A stretch of 64,000 nucleotides of DNA from Pogona vitticeps (Eukaryota; Chordata; Lepidosauria; Squamata; Agamidae), in contig NC_135785.1 in the NCBI RefSeq assembly GCF_051106095.1, positions 103,416,501-103,480,500 of the forward strand, in the 5' to 3' direction. The notes beneath the pieces are model-generated. The model was not told the DNA's origin. It did not search any database and saw only the letters and a program-made list of their open reading frames with translations. Positions 26,110 to 34,698 of this stretch are shown piece after piece (the first letter of the stretch is position 1; each line of letters starts with the position of its first letter). The translations under genes were made by a program, and so were the position numbers.

Positions 26110-26404
26110 TCATTTATATGCCACCTTTCTCCTGAAAGAATCAAGGTGGCCAACAATATTAAAACAATAGTCGTTCAAACATACAGATGCATAGTCTCTT
26201 ACAGTCTGATCACTTGCTTACTAAGTTGGATGCAAGGGACTCCAAAGGCCTGTCACTGCCCTTTTAGTGTTTTTTGACTATTTCCCCACAGTTCTGCAGA
26301 TTCCCACTCACCACCCTTCTGGAGTCAGTTCTATATAGTTAACATGAAACATTAACCTGCTTTCTTGTCTTTCTTCTTCCCAGGGTGAAAATGAAGGAAA
26401 TTAA
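692..26404 (+). CDS. SNCG: gamma-synuclein, five coding exons
   Basis: Small neuronal and adipocyte lipid-binding protein of the synuclein family; it is disordered in solution and forms an amphipathic helix on membranes. Coding exons by GT-AG sites are 692-812, 10466-10507, 12985-13112, 25244-25336 and 26384-26404 (405 nt, 134 residues; human 127). Exon 1 begins [16 protein letters not shown], nearly as in human. Imperfect 11-residue repeats with KTKEGV-type cores (AKEGVV, EKTKQGV, EKTKEGV, AKTKEGV, EKTKEQA) fill residues about 10-70, followed by a hydrophobic stretch ending TTTGVVKK. Exons 4-5 encode a proline-rich acidic tail ([15 protein letters not shown]... to GENEGN) that diverges strongly from the mammalian one. 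Introns 1 and 2 are phase 1; introns 3 and 4 are phase 0. The 42-nt exon 2 is typical of vertebrate synucleins. Intron 3 carries a young LTR element in antisense. The identification is firm; the tail is inferred from splice sites, reading frame and position. Confidence 0.95.
1957..2222 (+). mobile_element. MITE-like repeat, CCCGAAAATAAGAC type, copy 1
   Basis: It begins TTTTCCCGAAAATAAGAC and ends with the roughly complementary GTCTTTTCGGGGAA, with CTTATATTA and GGGCTTATT motifs repeated inside in both orientations. A second copy of the same length and internal order lies at about 62630-62884. Self-complementary ends and the lack of coding suggest a non-autonomous DNA transposon; the superfamily is not determined. 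Confidence 0.6.
5997..6141 (+). mobile_element. decayed palindromic hAT-type MITE
   Basis: The left end (GGCAGGAATAGGGAACTTG, then CTCCAGAGGTTGTTGGACTAC) and the right end (GGTCATATATTTTGCATCCC) match the CAGGGGTGGGGAAC...CTCCAGATG hairpin MITE common in reptiles. It is divergent, with no clear target duplication. Confidence 0.4.
7690..7860 (+). promoter_or_regulatory. candidate intronic enhancer with POU/homeodomain-like sites
   Basis: Non-repeat-looking sequence with two TTTGCAT octamer-like cores at 7708-7714 and 7719-7725, exactly 11 bases apart. A TAATTA-rich block follows at 7743-7771 (TAATTAAT, then GCTAATTAAATTAG), and another TTAATTA lies just upstream. Nothing else in intron 1 is as motif-dense. 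Enhancer function is inferred from sequence only; SNCG is known to be expressed in sensory and retinal ganglion neurons, where POU-homeodomain factors act. Confidence 0.35.
8242..8502 (+). mobile_element. TA-flanked MITE (GACTTACAGACT type)
   Basis: Terminal inverted repeats GAGTGGACCCTTGACTT and, reading inward from the other end, CAGTGGGGTCTTGACTT, flanked by TA on both sides. The interior repeats GACTTACAGAC several times. Length (261 bp), TA duplication and lack of coding fit a Tc1/mariner-type non-autonomous element. Confidence 0.65.
9252..9388 (+). mobile_element. decayed hAT-type MITE hairpin
   Basis: The left end CTGGGGTGGGCAGCTG and the right end CATGTTGCCTACCCCT are roughly inverted. 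The middle (TATGTTGGCTAGAATTG, GGGAGTTGTAG) matches the GGGGTGGGCAAC palindromic family. The target duplication is degraded. Confidence 0.45.
10120..10240 (+). mobile_element. tRNA-derived SINE, copy with box-B-like GTTTGATTCCCC
   Basis: The sequence includes GTTGGGAGTTTGATTCCCC followed by CTGTGCCTCC, GACAGGGGCTGGA, TAGGGTCCCTTC and CTCTGCAGTTCTAAGATG. The same order recurs at about 27885-28012 and 38948-39050. The box-B-like core shows tRNA ancestry; it is not a working tRNA gene. Confidence 0.65.
10540..10856 (+). mobile_element. L2/CR1-type LINE 3' fragment
   Basis: It begins with a remnant of the conserved LINE C-terminal region (readable as a WN-L-EV-QAPS-like string near 10550-10620). 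It ends with the AT-rich TTGTATATTGTGAACTACC and GGCAGTATATCAGTAAG tail typical of this LINE group. Only the last 300 bases remain. Confidence 0.5.
12181..12435 (+). mobile_element. TA-flanked MITE, Tc1/mariner type
   Basis: The ends CTGTATTTTTCCGTGTATAA and, inverted, CCGTATTTTTCCGTATATAA are flanked by TA on both sides. The 255-bp element has no coding capacity. Internal TGTATAAGAC motifs repeat near both ends. Confidence 0.75.
13685..13928 (-). mobile_element. tRNA-derived SINE with L2-like tail
   Basis: On the - strand the head reads TGGCACAGTGGTTAAACTGC (box-A-like), then GGGTTCAATCCCAGGTAG (box B). It is followed by CCAGCTCACGAGG and a tail AGAGTGCTTGAAGCACTATG ending TATATAA. The tail resembles L2-group LINE ends. 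A second copy is at 52940-53163. Confidence 0.7.
14148..14283 (+). mobile_element. hAT-type palindromic MITE with perfect 8-bp duplication
   Basis: The ends CAGAGTTTCTCAATCTTGGG and CCAAGGTTGGGAACCACTG are inverted repeats. CCATAATG flanks both sides (14140-14147 and 14284-14291). The interior carries CAGAAATCCTGGCTG and GGGAGTTTTAGTC. The CAG...CTG ends and 8-bp duplication are hAT hallmarks. Confidence 0.85.
14820..15010 (+). repeat. unnamed interspersed repeat shared with 26.9-27.1 kb
   Basis: It shares GGTTTTCACCAGAG, GTGGCTCT, CCATCC-TCG-CCCC, TACACACACG-TTTTCC, CACATGG-CTAAC and TATGGCAAACT, in the same order, with 26920-27120. This is probably part of a larger transposable element; the family is not recognised. 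Confidence 0.5.
18380..18922 (-). repeat. 3' LTR of the Gmr1-like element
   Basis: On the - strand a TATAAATA box lies at 18811-18819, and an AATAAA-type signal lies in the AT-rich part near 18480-18550. It is identical to 24058-24600. Confidence 0.92.
19198..23667 (-). CDS. gag-pol polyprotein of the Gmr1-like element
   Basis: A single 1489-codon frame; initiation could be at codon 1, 15 (MPLTRSQ) or 25. Domains by residue: charged coiled coil rich in MER/EER (55-105). Capsid region (115-285), whose second half (RQRFRSL... [15 protein letters not shown]) resembles the SCAN domain of vertebrate zinc-finger proteins. CCHC zinc knuckle [14 protein letters not shown] (349-362). Retropepsin-like region (425-530). 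Integrase with HHCC zinc domain (about 646-686), D716, D776 and E812 in D-35-E spacing, and a GPY/F-type module (WAGPYRV, 950-956). Reverse transcriptase with YIDD (1220-1223). RNase H (about 1365-1482) with TDAS, TDHSPL and ADALSR. The frame is continuous, with no sign of a separate env gene. Regular domain order and motifs make the call firm. Confidence 0.93.
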   Translation of the reverse strand: MRLDFLKQPVLRGVMPLTRSQVADMSEVKDPQIDQGSEDEFGSVQGDSTGEQDPELRKILLAQQHELRVREMEERLERARMEREERMERERMAFELRKLELMNQNNNNNRDSEGGQLSKADLKKFPVYHKGDCPEVFFSLVERAFVDFSVRETEKMTIMRSLISGSLAEVYAEMPEELMKDFAEFKKLVFARHGINAEQLRQRFRSLTKKPEQTFTQVGAQLVRLLEKWLSQEGIETYEQLKDLIALEQFYSVLQGELKFQVRERKPKSVAAAAEIADFISQIRKPLGEGKSVGKPKETYSKYSQGPGKSQQGGGAHGEGKPSDMKPRPQILEGKPKQDERESKYTRKCYFCQGKGHLISECEKLKQLKGMVPQNSSGTKPKAVFCVQKEQSSLSQREPVAMTTQSGTATYADQAEENGPLLEVKRCLLIKTDSQLFETAGVDVGILDRQYRGLRDTCSQVTLCHPDIIPREFIIPNESMKVAGIEGQIISLPVAEVPVNFQGWRGDWRIAISSTLPAAVLVGNDLAEHVKRVLVITRSQATTGTVQGGNDEPETEAGGGSSEAVVETLTTDSRFGQEQKADATLQKCFEQVTDAQLTPETPVRFLEKKGILYRETLRNISKGGDGIRSQLVVPEKYRPMILQRGHSDMFAAHLGVNKTQQRITQNFYWPDIGKQIREFCKQCDVCQRQGNNRDRTKAKLCPLPVIDTPFKCIGVDIVGPLPKATKRGNRFILTIVDHATRYPEAIPLTNIETNTVADALVGYMSRMGFASEIITDLGTSFTSKLMKRLWQICGIKHKETTAYHPESNGLTEKFNGTLMRMIRAYLAENPNNWDQKLQSLLFAYRSVPQASTGFSPFELLFGRRVKGPLDLIKQNWEQITQDDPQDVVTYIDTLMNDLKRNLELAAENLQAQKVKQKTWYDRKARERHFDPGEEVLWLRPCRENKLQLKWAGPYRVISKMSDLNYLIEQEENQARRVVHVNALKPYYRGEQRVLFAIKAAESEEAELPFWEGRGEVKYNPEEVKISPALTQDQQQELKMLLNKYQQVFSNKPGIVKGVMHRIHTGDAPPQAVSPYRVTGPYRDKVRKELDEMLRENIIVPSSSPWSSPIVLVDKPDGSIRFCVDYRKLNRVTTPDAYPMPRLDNLIETIGGCRFISSLDLVKGYWQLRIDPRDQEKTAFCSPFGLYEFRVLSFGLRNAPATFQRLMDQTLAGLNDFTVAYIDDIGIFSNTWEDHLIHLELVLQRLSAAGLTVKASKCQLGSPEIKYLGHMVGGGMIKPLEAKIEAVRDWPRPNTKKKVKSFLGLVGYYRKFIPRFSEIAAPLTDLTRKTADDRIPWTSDCEAAFQRLKEALINYPVLRAPDFDREFIIYTDASNSGVGAVLCQEDENGDQHPVSYLSRKLQKGERHLATVEKECLAIVYAIQKAKPYIWGRHFILCTDHSPLQWLKTMKTHNSKLMRWALNLQDYDFEVKVVRGSVNCVADALSRRPED
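24058..24600 (-). repeat. 5' LTR of the Gmr1-like element
   Basis: This is the promoter-bearing LTR in element orientation, with the TATA-like box at 24489-24497 on the - strand. It is the exact counterpart of 18380-18922, offset by 5678 bases. Confidence 0.92.
25337..26383 (+). other. SNCG intron 4
   Basis: It runs from GTAAAC to TCCCAG. It contains a long TAAG microsatellite next to a short - strand LINE 3' end (near 26110-26170). Nothing else was recognised. Confidence 0.75.
26022..26109 (+). repeat. TAAG tetranucleotide microsatellite
   Basis: About 22 nearly perfect AGTA/TAAG units. On the - strand it follows GGTGGCATATAAATGAT, an L2/CR1-like LINE 3' end, so the array probably grew from the tail repeat of that LINE. 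Confidence 0.9.
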
Positions 26405-26818
26405 CCCTCCTCGGGTCTTCTAGTAGGAGGGGGGAAAATAATGAGAATCCCAGGAGTAAATGCAGAAATGTTAGCTGACACCAGAGCAGGGAAAGCACTC
26501 ATACCGTAGGCTAACTTCATTTGGCACTGCAGTCTTTCACTTGCCTCGTATCAAACTATCATAGATGTCTGTCAGACTCTTGATCATATGTGTTAGGGGT
26601 GACTTTGTGTGCACAGCACATTGTGCGTCTCCCTTTCTGTCGATTTCCTTTGTGCTTTCTTCTTTGCCCATCTTCAAGCTTTCCAAGTGCGTGGCCTGGT
26701 AGCTGATGTGTCTTAGCACAGTTGTGGTTGGAATCGCCGAGCAATGTCTTTTGCCCACTAGCATCAGCCCTCGAGATCCCTGGAAATGGTGGACATATTT
26801 TCTTTTCTAAAGAGACAA

Positions 26819-26824
26819 AATAAA
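26819..26824 (+). terminator. SNCG: SNCG polyadenylation signal
   Basis: AATAAA lies 415 bases after the SNCG stop codon, followed within 30 bases by a T/G-rich stretch (GTCTTTGTCTTCTTCTCC). It is the first canonical signal downstream. Confidence 0.75.
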
Positions 26825-26919
26825 AGAACTTGTTTCAATGAAGTCTTTGTCTTCTTCTCCTTGGTCTTAGTCAGCCATTGAAGAACAGCAAATCTGCTGT
26901 GATGATGATATGGGAAAAA

Positions 26920-27120
26920 AAACTGTTTTCACCAGAGATTAGAGCAGGGCGAAAAGAGTGCAGGGTGGCTCTACCACACCAGGCTAGTAGATTTTCACAA
27001 ACAGGAAGGTGGTACAACAAACCCATCCTCGCCCCGGATACACACACATTTTCCTGCACATGGTCTAACTGGACCTTTTCCTTTCCCAGAGCCATTCTGT
27101 ACTATGGCAAACTAAGAGTC
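26920..27120 (+). repeat. unnamed interspersed repeat, second copy
   Basis: Counterpart of 14820-15010, sharing the ordered blocks GTTTTCACCAGAG, GGTGGCTCTACCACACCA, ACACACATTTTCC, GGTCTAACTGG and TATGGCAAACTAAG. Confidence 0.5.
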
Positions 27121-27884
27121 CATCCACACTGATATATAGATATATATCTCGCTGGGGGCATGATTTGGCTTGGGGGAAAAAATTTCCTGCTTCCGCATAT
27201 GTTTCTACTTAGATTGAGCCATCCGTCCCCTTTAAGAGTTGTGTTGGACCTTTCTGGCCCAGTGATACAGCATGAACTTTTCGGAATGCTGACAATAAGC
27301 AGAAGTGCCCCTTGTTGGCTCCAGGCGCCCAGACAGTTGCCACTGTCACCAAGGTGCTCCCCTTCCGCAGAGGCAACTGTCTGCTGGAGTCACATGCCAG
27401 GGATAATGTGCTGTAAGTGGGTGAGAGACTAAGTGAGTACCAGTGACCTTGGGGTGGACCGCCCCTTCTGCCCTTCTCCTGTGCATCCCACAAATTCACT
27501 CCCCACACTCTGTATTCTTGCTCCCCTCCTCCATTGTCTTCCTCTGCTTTCTCTTCCTTCCTTTCCCAGTTCCTCCTCTCGTCTGTCTGCCCTCCTTCCC
27601 TCACTGCAGTTCCACCCGCTGTTTCTATCATCTTTGTATTCTCCTAGCTGCTCTTCCATCGTCTTTGCTCCGGTCAAATTCCATTTCTTTCCCCAACCAA
27701 ACAGCATCCTCTTTGCTCTCCTCTCTTGCTTCTTTCCATCCCGAGACCCATTTTCCTCCCCATTTCTCCCTTCTCTTTTCTCTTCCCCTCTTTATTTGCT
27801 GTTTCTGCTTTGACAGCTGATTGGGCTACAAGGGGTCATTTGCTATGGAGATGGAAGGAGTGAGCCAAAAGTTACATTGAACTG

Positions 27885-28012
27885 CTGGATAGGTTTAGGT
27901 CTCTGGCTGCGGATCCTGAAGTTGAGAGTTTGATTCCTCACTGTGCCTCCTTGAGAGGGACTGGACTCAATGGTCCATAAGGTCGCTTCCAGCTCTGCAG
28001 TTCTAAGATTCT
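27885..28012 (+). mobile_element. tRNA-derived SINE, second copy of the 10.1-kb family
   Basis: GTCTCTGGCTGCGGATCC, GAGAGTTTGATTCC, CACTGTGCCTCCTTGAG, CAATGGTCCATAAGGTC and CTCTGCAGTTCTAAG occur in family order. Confidence 0.65.
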
Positions 28013-28588
28013 TCTTCTCTGTCTTTCGCTATTTCAAAGTGTCACTTCTAGGTTACAAGCTCCCACATTGTTAGATTGTAAACGAAACATTCTTACTGTT
28101 CCTTTTTACTCTTAAAAGACATGTTACTGTGTTTTGGATTGAAGTCTGACTTAAGTACTTGTCTACAATTTAAGTTTGGTTTTCATATATTTTAAAGTAT
28201 TTTGTACCTACAGTTTTTGTCATAACTGTAAGAATGTTGGCAGTTTTCTGACTGAGCAGGGATCCTACATATGTACAATCCAGTGCTTGGAAAAGTTACT
28301 GTTTTCAATGTCAGCTCCCAGAATCTCCCAGTCAGAAAAGGCAATAGCCATGCTGGCTAAGGGATTGTGGGAGTTGTAGTCCAAAAACTAATTTTTCCTA
28401 TCTTTGCTTCAAACAGAGGTTTGTCCCATTCATAGAGGTGGGATGAATCTCCTCTAAGATGCTCTCCTCACAGCTAAATTCATTTCTGGTATTGGCAGCC
28501 CATGGCAACATCTGTAGGACAAGGTAGACCCTTGACATCAGCCACATAGGATTGCATACTGACAAAAACATTGGCTTCCATCCACCAG

Positions 28589-28852
28589 TAGAGATGGGCA
28601 TGACCTGCTGGCTCAGCGCTTCGTGCCAGTTCATTTATCATCCAAACAGGTGTTCGGCGCTTCAAAGACCCACCTCCTCCAGCAGGTGTCCACTCAGAGG
28701 CAGCTGCCTGACTTCTTTGCCCTGCCTCCCTTGGGTGCTGTCTCTGGGTGGGCGCCCACCAAAGAAGACAGGTCTTTGAAGCATCAAACATCTGTTTGGT
28801 TGATAAACAAACCAGCACAAACTACCGTACTGGCAATTCATGCCCATCTCAA
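28589..28852 (+). mobile_element. hAT-type MITE (TAGAGATGGGCATGA ends)
   Basis: The inverted ends TAGAGATGGGCATGA and TTGAGATGGGCATGA enclose 264 bp. TCCACCAG is repeated exactly at 28581-28588 and 28853-28860. Inside, GGTGTTCGGCGCTTCAAAGA is mirrored by TCTTTGAAGCATCAAACATC, so the whole unit is a long imperfect hairpin. Confidence 0.85.
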
Positions 28853-29202
28853 TCCACCAGGTAACATTATTAATTGGGATTTAATTTGGCTTTAATTTGC
28901 TTTTCCTGTTTGATGGGTAGACCAAATTTTAATCTTAGTTCTCTGATGGAGGGTGATACATTTCTGTGTTGCTTTTTCACCAGCCAATTATTTGCCAGTC
29001 TTTACCTGCCATGAATTTCTGGGACTCTCATTTCTAAGATTTCTGCACTATCCACAAAAAAATCAGTGCATGGCCTGTGGAAGTGGAGTTGACCCACAAG
29101 ATCTCACCCATGGTTTTGAATAATTTTTTGGTGGTTTAATAAAGGTATCACCTACTGCATTTGTGTATTTTTTTTCCATACCATAGGACTTTTGCTCATT
29201 CG

Positions 29203-29538
29203 CAAAAGTTTGCCTCTACTTGTGAATAGAGCTTCAAGATATGAACGGAAAAAAACTTTCCTGCCCTTTTTTTGACCTAAGTTCACCTTAGGTCAAAAGA
29301 AGAAAAAAGAAAAAAAATTCTCCCTCTAGTGTTAGAATATGGATTAACCGGCTTTGCATTAGTTCCTATGGGAACTAATGCCTCTACTTGTGAACGGCGC
29401 CTCTAGATAAGAACGAAAAACAGCCAGAACGGATTAAATTGTTTTCAATGCATTCCTATGGGAAAATTTGCTTCTACTTAGAAACATTTCAACTAACGAA
29501 CGTTTTCTGGGACGGATTAAGTTCGTAAGTAGAGGTAC
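29203..29538 (-). mobile_element. MITE (AGTGGTACCTCTACTTACGAA type)
   Basis: The right end inverted reads AGTGGTACCTCTACTTACGA, and the left end has the related TTTGCCTCTACTTGTGAA. Internal CTACTT..GAACG motifs and CCTATGGGAA recur. This is a common non-autonomous repeat style in squamates; the ends are approximate. Confidence 0.55.
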
Positions 29539-30248
29539 CACTATCTTACCTCATTGTAATCTTTCATGGGTTGCAATTCATTTCTCGACAACAAGACTAA
29601 TGCAGGATAGCAAGGCAGTCTCATTAATACTGAATGCTATTGAAAGACCTTAGCAAATTATAAAAAGTTAATATTGGGGTCCAAACATCAAGACAAGAAT
29701 GGTTTGCAACAGAAGAAGGATGAAGTGAAGGATAATTTCAATAAAAAGGCCTAGATCCAAGTGTAAACACAAACAATATCTCATTTTGGAGGGCAGCAGT
29801 CCTTCACAGAGAGCCCATCCATAGTCAACATTTATTCAGCTTCCCTTGCACCCATGATACTGGTGCTGCATTCTGATGTCCACACAATGCAGGGCTGAAA
29901 CTAGTGCCAATAGAATATAAACAGGACAAAAAACCTTGCTTGTTTTGCTTTCCTCTGATGTGATCCAGTGCAGGATCTGCTCACATGGACACTAGTAATG
30001 TATTCTGTGCTGATTCATGCACTTTGTGGGTGTGCGTCATTTGATAATGTTTTCTTATGGGGTTTTCCCCTGCTAGACAATGTCCACCTCTGCTGGATAG
30101 ATAAAACAAAAAAAGGGAAAAGAGATTGAAGTAGGTGAGGAGAGTGCAAAGAAGATAAGCCAAAGGGGAGGGCAGTCTGTGTTGGGAATGAGGTGACAGG
30201 AAGTAATTCTGGGTGTGTGCAGATAGGCTGTTCCAGAACAACCTAGTG

Positions 30249-30380
30249 CAGTGGTACCCAACCTTGGGTCCCCAGATGTTCTTGGACTACAGTTCCCAGA
30301 AATCCTGGCCAGCACAGCTAGTGGTGAAGGCTTCTGGGAGTTTTAGTCCAAGAAAATCTAGAGACTTAAGGGAACCACTG
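30249..30380 (+). mobile_element. hAT-type palindromic MITE
   Basis: The ends CAGTGGTACCCAACCTTGGG and AAGGGAACCACTG are inverted, and flanking ACCTAGTG and CCCTAATG match at 6 of 8 bases. It is the same family as 14148-14283, 41202-41337 and 57680-57818. Confidence 0.75.
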
Positions 30381-30906
30381 CCCTAATGCATCCCAGTACA
30401 TCAAGCAACAAATACACTCCCCATGTGTGGAAGCAAATATCTGGATGATCTATTTAAATCTGCAACCTCAGAAAAACTGGAGACAACAGTTGTAGATGAG
30501 CCTGATGAGTAAGTAACAATACTCAAAGGGAATGTGGTAGTCCCTTTTTTCATACACTTGAACCTGCTTCAGACTGAGTGAGGTCAGACAAGTTATAATT
30601 TTGCTATTAAGTGGAGAGTGGCTTCTTTACACAATTTAACAAGTCTCAGGTCATGAAGAGCTTTCCAGTGGCATCCAGAAACAGAGCTATATATGAAGAA
30701 GAGGATTGGCAGCCTGGGGCCTTCCAGATGTTTTCAACCCCATCAAGTCAAGCCAACATGGCTGTCACACACACCTCCAACTCCTCTGTATGTTCTCCCT
30801 AACAAACAGATTTGCCTTCGGGCATGACCATTTCTCTTGCCTCCACTTCTGCTGCCACCAAAGGAAATCCTTCCTCAATTACCAGTTAGGACCCCAGAAT
30901 CAGTCA

Positions 30907-31524
30907 TGTCAAATATAACATTGTTTATTAACAGATTAACATATTTAAGACTCAATGAACTCATAGATGAAATTGTATTTGATATTCATTAAACTTCATT
31001 TAACTTGTAAATATGCTGGTTACTTTGTATTTAGTTTCAATCACTTTAAAACAATTTATTTCTTATAGTTTTCATTGCATTCAGTTCTCTTATACTTTTC
31101 TTTCCAAGGGTTTCTTTCCAAAACAATTCTTCCAACTACCTACCTCTTTCCCTAACTCCTAACTAACTATCCTGTATCATCAGTAACTGAAACCCCTAAC
31201 TCCAGGCTAACCGAAACTCTGATTATAACTGTCCTTTTCTCATATTTCCTGATACTGCCCTCCTGCCCAACCATTGGCTACTGAATCAGTGTTCCATTGT
31301 GATGGACAAGTGTGGTTTCTGGCCTGTCTGTCACAATGGCCAATGACCAAAGCATGGCAGGGGATAAGGAGAGAGTGCCAGGCTTCCTCTCCTGTATGTA
31401 AAAGGTAAGGTCCACAGAATAGACCATAAAAAGCACCAAAGGTACATTCTGATCAATTATTTTCTCTTTCTGCCCCTAACATAACATTAGCTGGCTTTTC
31501 TTAGGTAGAAATTTTTGTGACACA
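30907..31524 (-). mobile_element. old LTR of an unassigned LTR retroelement or endogenous retrovirus
   Basis: A 618-bp segment with TGT...ACA ends. On the - strand it has an AATAAA signal 20-30 bases before its 3' end. A purine-rich tract (AAAAGGGAGGGGC) abuts it at 31525-31538, as expected next to a 3' LTR. The partner LTR is not in the window and adjoining internal sequence is unrecognisable. It looks like an old, broken copy. Confidence 0.5.
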
Positions 31525-34500
31525 GCCCCTCCCTTTTAAGGGGAGTGAAACCAGTAACAGCATAGATCTTTCAGAAACATTTCATTTAACAGGATTCACT
31601 CAAAAACTGATCTGAAATGACTTGCTCAGGAGCCCTCTGGTCAAAACAAAAGGCTTAAAATCATACCAGTAATCCAGAACATTATGACTAAGGTAGAAGG
31701 AATAGCACATTTCTACCCCGCCTATTAATAAAATAAACTTCTGTTTCCTAAATAATCCTTGAACAAGGATATGGGTGTGCAGGGTATAAATGGCGAGGCC
31801 ATGTGTGCAGTGGTTACAATGATTGTGAAGACCACCCATCTCTGTAGCCACTGAGCTATACTATCCTGTTTGCCCCAGGGTGGGTGAACCCAGGAAAGTA
31901 AGTTTGGGTTATAATTATGGAACTAGCCTGGCTCCTGTGTCTCCCAGCACCCCAGTTTTCCTAGACATGGCTTCCAGGAAGGCCTAAAATCCAGGGACTT
32001 GGGTACTTTGAGCCAGTACACTCATCTTGCAAGGTAGACTAACAGAACACAGGGAGAGAACTAAAAACCACAGGAGATAGTCAAGAAAATGGATTAGATT
32101 TAGCACCACAAAATCTCTGAGCCAAAAACACAAGCAGTTGGTTGTGGAACATTTTCCATTTTACTAAAGAGGGCAAAAAGTTTGAAAAAAAAAGGTTTCA
32201 AAAACATTTCAAGCAAAAAAGCATTAGAACACAAAGCTAAGGCAATCAAGAAGACACACTAAAAATAAGAAAGCTAAAGTACTCTACCTAATACTCACAG
32301 ACTAGCATAGTTCTGAAGCATACACAGAGTACATTCCCCACAGCAAGATGACAACAACTGAGCACCACATCTTATAAGAGCAAAGCTAAAGCTACTAGAA
32401 GTATCTTCTGACCTCTTTTTATTCATTCACCTTCATGTTTTAGCCTCTTCCTGTTCTAGACTCTTCTTTGACTGCTGGGAAATTTGAGAGCACTTTTTCC
32501 TCCACCCCACTGCTCAGGTTGTTTTTCCAACAGATGCTATACCCAAGGAATTAACTAGGCATGGCCTTGAAGGCCTCCCTCTCAGGAGAGAAGCTGCAAG
32601 TGTTGCTCTTCTTTGTAACAGACAAGGTCCTCCTGACCCTTTCAGCTCTAGCCAATTTCCCAGCAATGCACCAAGAGGAGTGACTTTTCAAGATGGCTCC
32701 CAGGTTCCATGTACCGTATCCATATATTGGATTATATATACTGACCCAGTAGCATATCTTGAAAACTAGAGCCAATTAACAATTTTCAGCATCGTTTACA
32801 TTCTCAGTGACCCAGAATTAGTAAAGCATGATGACATTTATTTCAGAAGCATTTTGGCTGTAGACCAATGTATTCCGTTCCTTCACAGTAGTAGGCTGGG
32901 ACTTGGGAAGTTCTAGCTATAAAATTCACAGGGTGATCTTGGACCAATTCTCACCACACACCCTCCTCAGAGAGTTTTTGTGAAGATGCAGCAGGAGGAC
33001 AAACACAAGGTATGCTGCCATGAGCTTTATGAAAGGAAAGACAATATGCAACTATAACAAACAAATAAAAATACAATGGAGCAAGAGAAATCAGGAACCC
33101 CAAAATATTTTATTTTATTTTGGCCAAGATTGACAGATCTGAAGCTCTTCATGTGTTACCTTATCATCTTTACCTGAGAGAATGAAACCCATATGACACA
33201 GAGTGCAATGCTGAATCAGTCCTGTTAACACGATCATGTATAATGTAAGGTCCATAGAGTGGACCATAAAAGCTCTTTGTATTATGATGTAACTTTCTGC
33301 CACGTATTTAATTTAGTCTATAGCTTTTCTTGCAAGGTTAGAGTTTCTGTGACCAAAGTCAATCTCAGCTCATCAACCACACAATTAAGATGGTGTCGGC
33401 TTTGTGTTATCAGATGTGCAGAAAACGCCGTATCTTGTTTCTTCCCAGAAGTTAATGTGTTGCCTGTGGATTTTTCTTTCCTAATAATTCCTCCCACTCC
33501 TTTGCATCTAGGCTGTGCTTAATTTTTATTTGCTAGCTTCAGCCATCTGTTTGCTCTCCTTGCTTTTTAAAAACCCAAGTCAAGAGAGAAGAGACACTAA
33601 TGGCCTATCCATTGTAGCATTAAATGGTGAGCTGAACATGCTTCATTTACCAAAACACACTAATTCAGCAACATGATGACTAGAGTCAACAGCCATTGTT
33701 AGTGTTATCCACGAAGACTTGAATAAGTATTTACCTAAACCTGCAGGCTGCATGACTAGACTAAAAGAATCTGGACACTAATGTCAACTCGCCATCATTG
33801 TGCTAAAACTGGGAAAGTCAAGGAAAAATTAAAAGCTGTGCTGTACACATTTGAACACAGATTTATCCAATCATTTGCTTCTAATGAAGTTTTACACTTG
33901 GTCGAAATTAACCTTTCCCAAACTGGTCCTTCCAAATGGACTGGCCTAAAGTTACCATCATCTTTAGTCAACATGGCTATTGGCAGGTCATCCCATAATT
34001 CAATACCCTTAAAGGACTCTAGGTTAAGGAGGGACAACCTGGAGGATAAATAACTTTTAAAACTCAAGAAAAGAGGATTAGCTGAATATCTGTTTAAGAT
34101 GAAAAAAAATTCAAAGAGAACTTTAATCTATCTTTCTCCTGTGGAAAAGCTTTCTTGCTACTGTCCAGGGGTATATATATATTTAAAAAATATTCAGGAT
34201 TCAATTCCAGGATGCAGTTAAGTATCAACCTTTGAAACAGGATCAAATTCACTTGCCACAGGAAGACTTAGGGCCCTACTACATGTTGTAATACTCCTGC
34301 TTTTGTGTTGGGTTTAGCATGCTTGAAATTGAATTAAAAATCAACTACACAACATATAGCTAAGCATGGCTTTTTTCCCAGTGGGGAAGCACATTTTTTT
34401 AAAATAACTTCTTGTTTATTTTAAATAGATTCTAGTCTCTCTTTTCTTTTGCTCATTTGGCATGATCATCTTTACTATAATAAATGGTTTCTGTGGGGTC

Positions 34501-34698
34501 TATGGGGTTTGCCAGGTTTTGGGTGCCATGAACAATAGGTTTTGTAATTCTGACTATTACAACTCTTCCTTCCCCCCCCCCCCCCGTCTGCTTCTGTTTT
34601 AGCTAAGCCAGTGTAATGCCACTTCAAGACTTTTATAAAAATTAAAAAAAAATTAAAAATACAAACACGATTTAGACAAGGGACAGAAGAAACGACTG

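Noticed and set aside
27209-27813. Overlapping open frames on both strands
   Set aside because: They arise from a pyrimidine-rich low-complexity stretch; the products are Ser/Leu/Pro-rich or Glu/Arg-rich with no domain.
33795-34067. 90-codon frames on both strands over the same bases
   Set aside because: Neither resembles a known protein and no gene signals surround them.
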